This document shows positions 59,662 to 64,000 of a stretch of 64,000 bases of DNA, piece by piece (the stretch's first letter is position 1; each line of letters starts with the position of its first letter). The notes under the pieces were generated by a model. The model was not told where the DNA came from, did not search any database, and saw nothing but the letters and a program-made list of their open reading frames with translations. The DNA lies in contig JAEYWY010000028.1 of NCBI GenBank assembly GCA_023428695.1, positions 248,001 to 312,000 of the forward strand. The letters are read 5' to 3'. Position numbers and translations under genes: made by a program. The stretch is from Bacteroidota bacterium (lineage in GTDB: Bacteria > Bacteroidota > Bacteroidia > Cytophagales > Cyclobacteriaceae).

Positions 59662-61398
59662 TTACCATCCGGGGTTTTGTGAATAAACGCCGTTAGAAAG
59701 CCTGATTTCTGATTCCGGAATAGACACGAGCCCTTTGGTTTCCGGCCGATAGTTTACGCGATACAAGGCCGGGCTGCCAGAGTTGCGTACTTCGATTTCG
59801 TTATCGAAGAAGCTTTTCGTTCCGTCAGTGACATCGCCCCAGCGAACCAGGTCAAACCAACGGAGTCCTTCGAACGCGAGTTCGTGCAGACGTTCCTGTT
59901 TCAGTGCATCCAGTGAGTAAGCAATCGGGTCAAGACCTGCACGTGCCCTTACCTGGTTCATATATTGTGCGTCCTCTGTAAGTTCAGAGAGCATCAGCAG
60001 GACGTCAGCAAAACGCATGTAGTAGAAATCCTGCGCATGACGCAGCTGCATATCCGTGTTTGTCCATCCATAGACATAGTTGAACAATCCTTTGATACCA
60101 TCGCCGTCGTCGTATTCGAGGTGCATGTACTTCTTATTGAAGAGACCGGTTTCATTATCACCCTTATCGGCCTGATAGCCGTCTGTACCTTCATCGGCAA
60201 CGCCTACCCGAAGTACCGAACCGAGTTTCCTCAGGTCGCTGTCGTCCCATTGATTGAAGAAGTCGGGATGCACGGTACCCCAGCCCCAACCTTCACCAAA
60301 AGGTGTAAGCCCTGAGTTTCCTCGCAACGCCATGAACAAGCATGCGCGGTTGGTTGTACGCTGACCGCGGAGCCAGCCCCAGTCACCAAATGTGTAACGC
60401 AGTGAGAACATCACTTCTGTGTTACCAGTACCAATTGTACTGTTAAAGCCATCTTGTCCTGCCCATTCGAGACCTTCATCAGCAGCCCATTTGTACGCGT
60501 CACTTCCGGCACTTTGATTAATGTAGCTGTACGGCCACAGGCTACGGAAGTCGCCCAACAAAGCATAACCACTGTTCGTAACGCAATCAGTCAATTGGTC
60601 AATCACATATTGTTTTGTAATTGAGCCGCCCTCAGGCAATGGAATGTCAGATGTTGCCTGGCCTTCGATATTGGTCATGTACCCTGTATAGAAAAGGTAT
60701 ACACGTGCCAGATATGCCTGTGCAATCCAATGATTCGCATGACCGAATTCTTCATGAGGAATTGCCGCAGGATTGATCCTCGGCAACAATTCTATGGCTT
60801 TCTTAAGGTCAGCAGCAATCTGTCCGAATGTTTCCGAGAACGACGAACGCGGAATGTCACGCGGGGTAGCCGTTTCAATAATCAGCGGCATTCCCCCAAA
60901 GAATTTTGCTCCACGGAACAACAGGAACGCACGCATGAAATACATTTCACCAAGCATGTTGTTCTTGTAGGCAGTTTCGTCGTCAGCGGTCGTGAATTCC
61001 GATGACAAGTCAGCATCGACAATCTTCTCGATAATGCTATTCGCCCGGAACATACCGTTGTAGGTTTCTACCCACAGGTCTTTGTATGTGTCGTCATTAG
61101 GATCGACAAAGTTATCGACGTTCTTTGCGCCCTGGTCGTCGGGGCCGCCACCACCAAGCATGATATCACTCAATAGCGAAGCAGTAATATGTTCTTCCGC
61201 GAACACATTCCCGCCACTGATGTACAAACTATGATAGACCCCGCTGAGAGCTGCATCAAAGTCAGCTTTCGTCTTGTAAAAGGTGTCGGTATTTGACCCG
61301 AACCTGTTGGTCATATCAAGAAAGGAATCGTCGCACCCGGCCATGACCAAAAGAAGCATGACCGTTGCAATATGTCTTATCGTCTTCATTGTATTCAT
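59662..61398 (-). CDS. SusD/RagB-family outer-membrane lipoprotein (second pair)
   Basis: 578 residues from the ATG at 61398 (a further ATG at 61389 is possible). Lipobox VMAGC gives Cys22. Family segments: TKADFDAALSGVYHSLYIS, NNMLGEMYFMRAFLLFRGAKFFGGMPLIIETATPRDIPRSSFSETFGQIAADLKKAIELLP, NHWIAQAYLARVYLFYTGY, DVLLMLSELTEDAQYMNQVRARAGLDPI, and QERLHELAFEGLRWFDLVRWGDV with VSIPESEIRLSNGVYSQNPGW. It forms the surface lid for the SusC encoded 10 bases upstream. Ligand unknown. Confidence 0.94.
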   Translation of the reverse strand: MNTMKTIRHIATVMLLLVMAGCDDSFLDMTNRFGSNTDTFYKTKADFDAALSGVYHSLYISGGNVFAEEHITASLLSDIMLGGGGPDDQGAKNVDNFVDPNDDTYKDLWVETYNGMFRANSIIEKIVDADLSSEFTTADDETAYKNNMLGEMYFMRAFLLFRGAKFFGGMPLIIETATPRDIPRSSFSETFGQIAADLKKAIELLPRINPAAIPHEEFGHANHWIAQAYLARVYLFYTGYMTNIEGQATSDIPLPEGGSITKQYVIDQLTDCVTNSGYALLGDFRSLWPYSYINQSAGSDAYKWAADEGLEWAGQDGFNSTIGTGNTEVMFSLRYTFGDWGWLRGQRTTNRACLFMALRGNSGLTPFGEGWGWGTVHPDFFNQWDDSDLRKLGSVLRVGVADEGTDGYQADKGDNETGLFNKKYMHLEYDDGDGIKGLFNYVYGWTNTDMQLRHAQDFYYMRFADVLLMLSELTEDAQYMNQVRARAGLDPIAYSLDALKQERLHELAFEGLRWFDLVRWGDVTDGTKSFFDNEIEVRNSGSPALYRVNYRPETKGLVSIPESEIRLSNGVYSQNPGW

Positions 61399-61408
61399 TT
61401 TCAAACTT

Positions 61409-64000
61409 TTAAAAAGTGAGGTTTACACCGAACATTACCGTACGTGGCAGCGGATACAGACCAAGGTCAATACCGGATGCCCACTGCATTTCATCATGAC
61501 CACCCCAGGTTACTTCAGGATCCATGCCTTCATACTTCGTGAACGTATGGAGGTTATTCACGGTCATATAAACCTGAGCAGCGTTGAACCATCCAACTTT
61601 TCTTGCAAGCGCGCCGAAGTCATAACCAATTGTCAGGTTATTGATCCTCACGAAGTCCGCATCGTGCATATAGATATCAGAAATGAACTGCTGGTTGCGG
61701 TGAGAAACCGAACTCAGGCGAGGGATTCTGTTTGACGTTCCTTCGCCATGCCACCTTCCGAAAATTTCCGTTGTATAGTTTTGTTCAAACTGGTCTGCAA
61801 AAGAGCGGTATGAACGCATCACCTGATGACCAAATTTACCGGCAAGGGTTACGTTGGCATAAACACCTTTCCAGGAAGCGTTGAGTTGAAGACCAAGCTC
61901 GAAGTCAGGGATCGGATTACCGAGCATGACTTTGTCCTTTTCATCGATCCTTCCGTCGTTGTTTTGATCGACGAAGCGAACATCACCAGGACGGAGGCCA
62001 TAGTTGTCAGCAAACTCCATCGGATTGTCTTCGGGACCAACGTAAGCATCAACCTCAGCCTGATTCTGCAGAATGCCTGCGGTCTTGTAACCATAGAAGA
62101 AGCCAATCGGATAACCGACCTGTACGCGTGACACAAACGAAGTACCCTGCGAAAGAATGTGGTCGTAACCATTGATGGTTTTTTCCGCATTCGCAAGGCG
62201 TGTAACTTCATTCTTCACAGAGGCACCACTAACGGTCACTCCATACTTCACATCACCGATATTATCGTTCCAGCCAAGGACAAACTCGAGTCCTGAGTTT
62301 TTCACGTCACCACCATTAATCCACGGAGGCGCTGCACCCAAAGTACCAAGACCCGGTGCCTGAACCAGCCAATCTTTGGTCAGCTTGCGATACCAGTCAA
62401 GGGTAACAGTAAGTTTCGAATTCATAAACGATGCATCAAGACCGATGTCAAGCTGTTCTGAAGTTTCCCAGCCGAGGTCAGGATTCGGCGTGTTCTCAGG
62501 AATGTACGTAGTGGAGGAAGTGAGTTTGTTGCTGCCGAAATAATAGCCCTGGCTTAGCGGCGCGATGTTGGTCTGATACAGGAACGGTCCACCAACATCC
62601 TGGTTTCCGTTTTGACCCCAGCTCACACGCAACTTACCAGTGTTGAAGATATCGCCAAGCGCAGAAAGGAACTCTTCTTCTATGAAGTTCCAGCCTCCCG
62701 ATGCAGCGAAGAAATTACCGTAGCGTTTGCTGCCGATAAAGTTGGACGATCCGTCGCGTCTTGCTGTGAAATCAAACAGATACTTCTCGCGGAAGTTATA
62801 TGATACCCGGCCGAAGTATGACATTATACCACCACCGTTTGCTGCCCAGTCTTCGCCCCATGTATTCAGGTCGGCCTGCGATGTCGGAGGACGTGTATTC
62901 CGAAGGTATGCATAGTCCGGGTCGTTGTACAACGGATTCAATCTGCTGCCACCAACGTTAAAATTGAGAATATCATTTCTGATCTGCTCGTTACCAACCA
63001 TCACCTGTACAAAGTGGTCCACAAAGTTTCTTTCATAAGAAGCCGTTGTTGTCCATGTTGAGTTTACGCCCTGATAAGCACTTTGTTCAATCGAACGTGC
63101 AGACGAAGGTCTGTTGAACTGCGAGCTCAGACCATACGCCGGAGCGAAAGACCGGTTGTGCCCAAACCATGAGTTGATACCGTAAGATGACCTCACTTTA
63201 AGTCCTTCGATCGGTTCAAGTTCAGCGTACACATTACCGATCACGTTGTTGCCTTTGCCCCAATTGAAATTGTGGCGATAGAACATCGTAGCAATCGGGT
63301 TAGCCTGACCGAGGTTTACACCTTCAAGCGTTGGTGAAAATCGGTATTCATTAGGCGAAAGGTCCCAGTATGCAGGGAAGAGCGGATTTATCACGAGAGC
63401 GTCGTGCAAGTCGTTCCAATAGATGTTACCCGTCCCTGTGCCACGGGTTCTTGAATTGGTGAACGTAAGGTTTTCACCCAGCTTCAGGATCTTGCGGCCG
63501 TTAATTTCGACAAGCTTGATTTCGGTATTCAGTCGCGCAGTTAGTCTCTTGAGTCCTGCGTCGATGATGTCACCACCGATCATACCGGTTTGATCGAGAT
63601 ATGAAAAACCGGCGCTGTATATCAGGTTCTCAGTTGCACCTGTAATGTTGAGCGCGTGGCTCACAACCGGTGCGTCCTTTTGAGTAATTTCGTCAACCCA
63701 GTCTGTACCGTTCCAGCCACTCTGCAGAAGATTCCATACGTGTTCGCCGTATGCAGTACCAAGGCCGGTTACACCACCCGTATTATTGGGATTGTTCAGC
63801 CAGTTGTTGGTCTTGATTTCGTTCTCCCAGTTTGTAGGAACTTTTCCGTCATTGGCGAGACCCTCGTCAATGATGAACATATACTCCTGTGCATTAAGTG
63901 TCGGAGGTTTTTTATAGATGTTCTGTACACCATAGTAACCGTTGTAACTGATCTGTGGTTTTGCTCCCTGTTTACCTTTCCGGGTGGTTACGATTACCAC
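61409..64000 (-). CDS. SusC/RagA-family TonB-linked transporter, N-terminal part outside window
   Basis: 863 residues of the C-terminal plug and barrel are present; the gene runs off the right edge, so signal peptide, regulatory-like domain and TonB box are missing. The first visible residues, VVIVTTRKGKQGAKPQISYNGYYGVQ, are the plug end right after the usual ANG motif. Calling the first codon a start would be wrong; it is an internal Val. The barrel ends PRTVMFGVNLTF, a normal SusC terminus. Partner SusD follows directly, then a glycan-binding-type lipoprotein. The substrate cannot be inferred. Confidence 0.93.
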   Translation of the reverse strand: MVIVTTRKGKQGAKPQISYNGYYGVQNIYKKPPTLNAQEYMFIIDEGLANDGKVPTNWENEIKTNNWLNNPNNTGGVTGLGTAYGEHVWNLLQSGWNGTDWVDEITQKDAPVVSHALNITGATENLIYSAGFSYLDQTGMIGGDIIDAGLKRLTARLNTEIKLVEINGRKILKLGENLTFTNSRTRGTGTGNIYWNDLHDALVINPLFPAYWDLSPNEYRFSPTLEGVNLGQANPIATMFYRHNFNWGKGNNVIGNVYAELEPIEGLKVRSSYGINSWFGHNRSFAPAYGLSSQFNRPSSARSIEQSAYQGVNSTWTTTASYERNFVDHFVQVMVGNEQIRNDILNFNVGGSRLNPLYNDPDYAYLRNTRPPTSQADLNTWGEDWAANGGGIMSYFGRVSYNFREKYLFDFTARRDGSSNFIGSKRYGNFFAASGGWNFIEEEFLSALGDIFNTGKLRVSWGQNGNQDVGGPFLYQTNIAPLSQGYYFGSNKLTSSTTYIPENTPNPDLGWETSEQLDIGLDASFMNSKLTVTLDWYRKLTKDWLVQAPGLGTLGAAPPWINGGDVKNSGLEFVLGWNDNIGDVKYGVTVSGASVKNEVTRLANAEKTINGYDHILSQGTSFVSRVQVGYPIGFFYGYKTAGILQNQAEVDAYVGPEDNPMEFADNYGLRPGDVRFVDQNNDGRIDEKDKVMLGNPIPDFELGLQLNASWKGVYANVTLAGKFGHQVMRSYRSFADQFEQNYTTEIFGRWHGEGTSNRIPRLSSVSHRNQQFISDIYMHDADFVRINNLTIGYDFGALARKVGWFNAAQVYMTVNNLHTFTKYEGMDPEVTWGGHDEMQWASGIDLGLYPLPRTVMFGVNLTF

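Noticed and set aside
1..64000. tRNA, rRNA, CRISPR, prophage or transposon genes
   Set aside because: I looked for cloverleaf-like genes, regularly spaced repeats, transposase motifs and phage modules on both strands and saw none.

Overview
The window looks like a chromosome segment of a Bacteroidota bacterium, probably a Cytophagales-type organism. This is read from gene content: two SusC/SusD outer-membrane pairs, many lipoproteins with Bacteroidota-style lipoboxes, a GldH-like lipoprotein, permeases carrying the Bacteroidota PadR/prefix-domain arrangement, and weak Shine-Dalgarno sequences at most starts. I saw no rRNA, tRNA, CRISPR array, insertion sequence or phage gene.

Layout. 1-9.3 kb: a partial SRAP/HMCES-type DNA-protein crosslink repair protein, a 2-isopropylmalate/citramalate-type synthase, a lipocalin-like protein, stress-type small proteins (tandem Usp, DUF892, DUF302), a rhodanese + DUF2892 pair (a split YgaP) and a lone TonB-dependent receptor. 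9.7-18.1 kb: a long minus-strand run of small accessory enzymes (PAT-like acetyltransferase, three VOC proteins, LOG, RidA, DHFR-like reductase), together with lipoproteins and a membrane-anchored esterase.

18.2-36.5 kb is the most coherent system: a rhamnose / rhamnogalacturonan utilisation locus. It holds a GntR-type regulator, two GH105 unsaturated-uronyl hydrolases, a GH65-like (alpha/alpha)6 enzyme, a SusC/SusD pair, a GH106 alpha-L-rhamnosidase, L-rhamnose mutarotase, RhaT, the fused rhamnulose-1-phosphate aldolase/lactaldehyde dehydrogenase, and a cupin. The same GCAATCGATTGC palindrome lies upstream of the regulator and upstream of the susC gene, giving a testable two-site regulon. 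Polymer capture and trimming occur at the envelope, and the rhamnose released would be imported and cleaved inside. The isomerase, the kinase and any polysaccharide lyase are not in the window.

36.5-49.3 kb: TPM-domain and DUF1801 proteins, a PadR + MacB/FtsX permease pair with a PadR-like operator, a serine hydrolase, lgt, and a string of small membrane or lipoprotein genes. One of these, a rhomboid protease gene, is clearly broken by an in-frame stop and two compensating frameshifts. 49.4-58.7 kb: a cytochrome-c/FG-GAP lipoprotein, two tandem CE1-type esterases, a Rnk/GreA-type factor, traces of decayed rhodanese genes, a BD-FAE-type hydrolase, a zinc alcohol dehydrogenase, a CTP-synthase-like amidotransferase lacking its His/Glu pair, and a short membrane-PAS protein. 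58.8-64 kb: a second SusC/SusD operon ending in a glycan-binding-type lipoprotein; its susC is cut by the window end.
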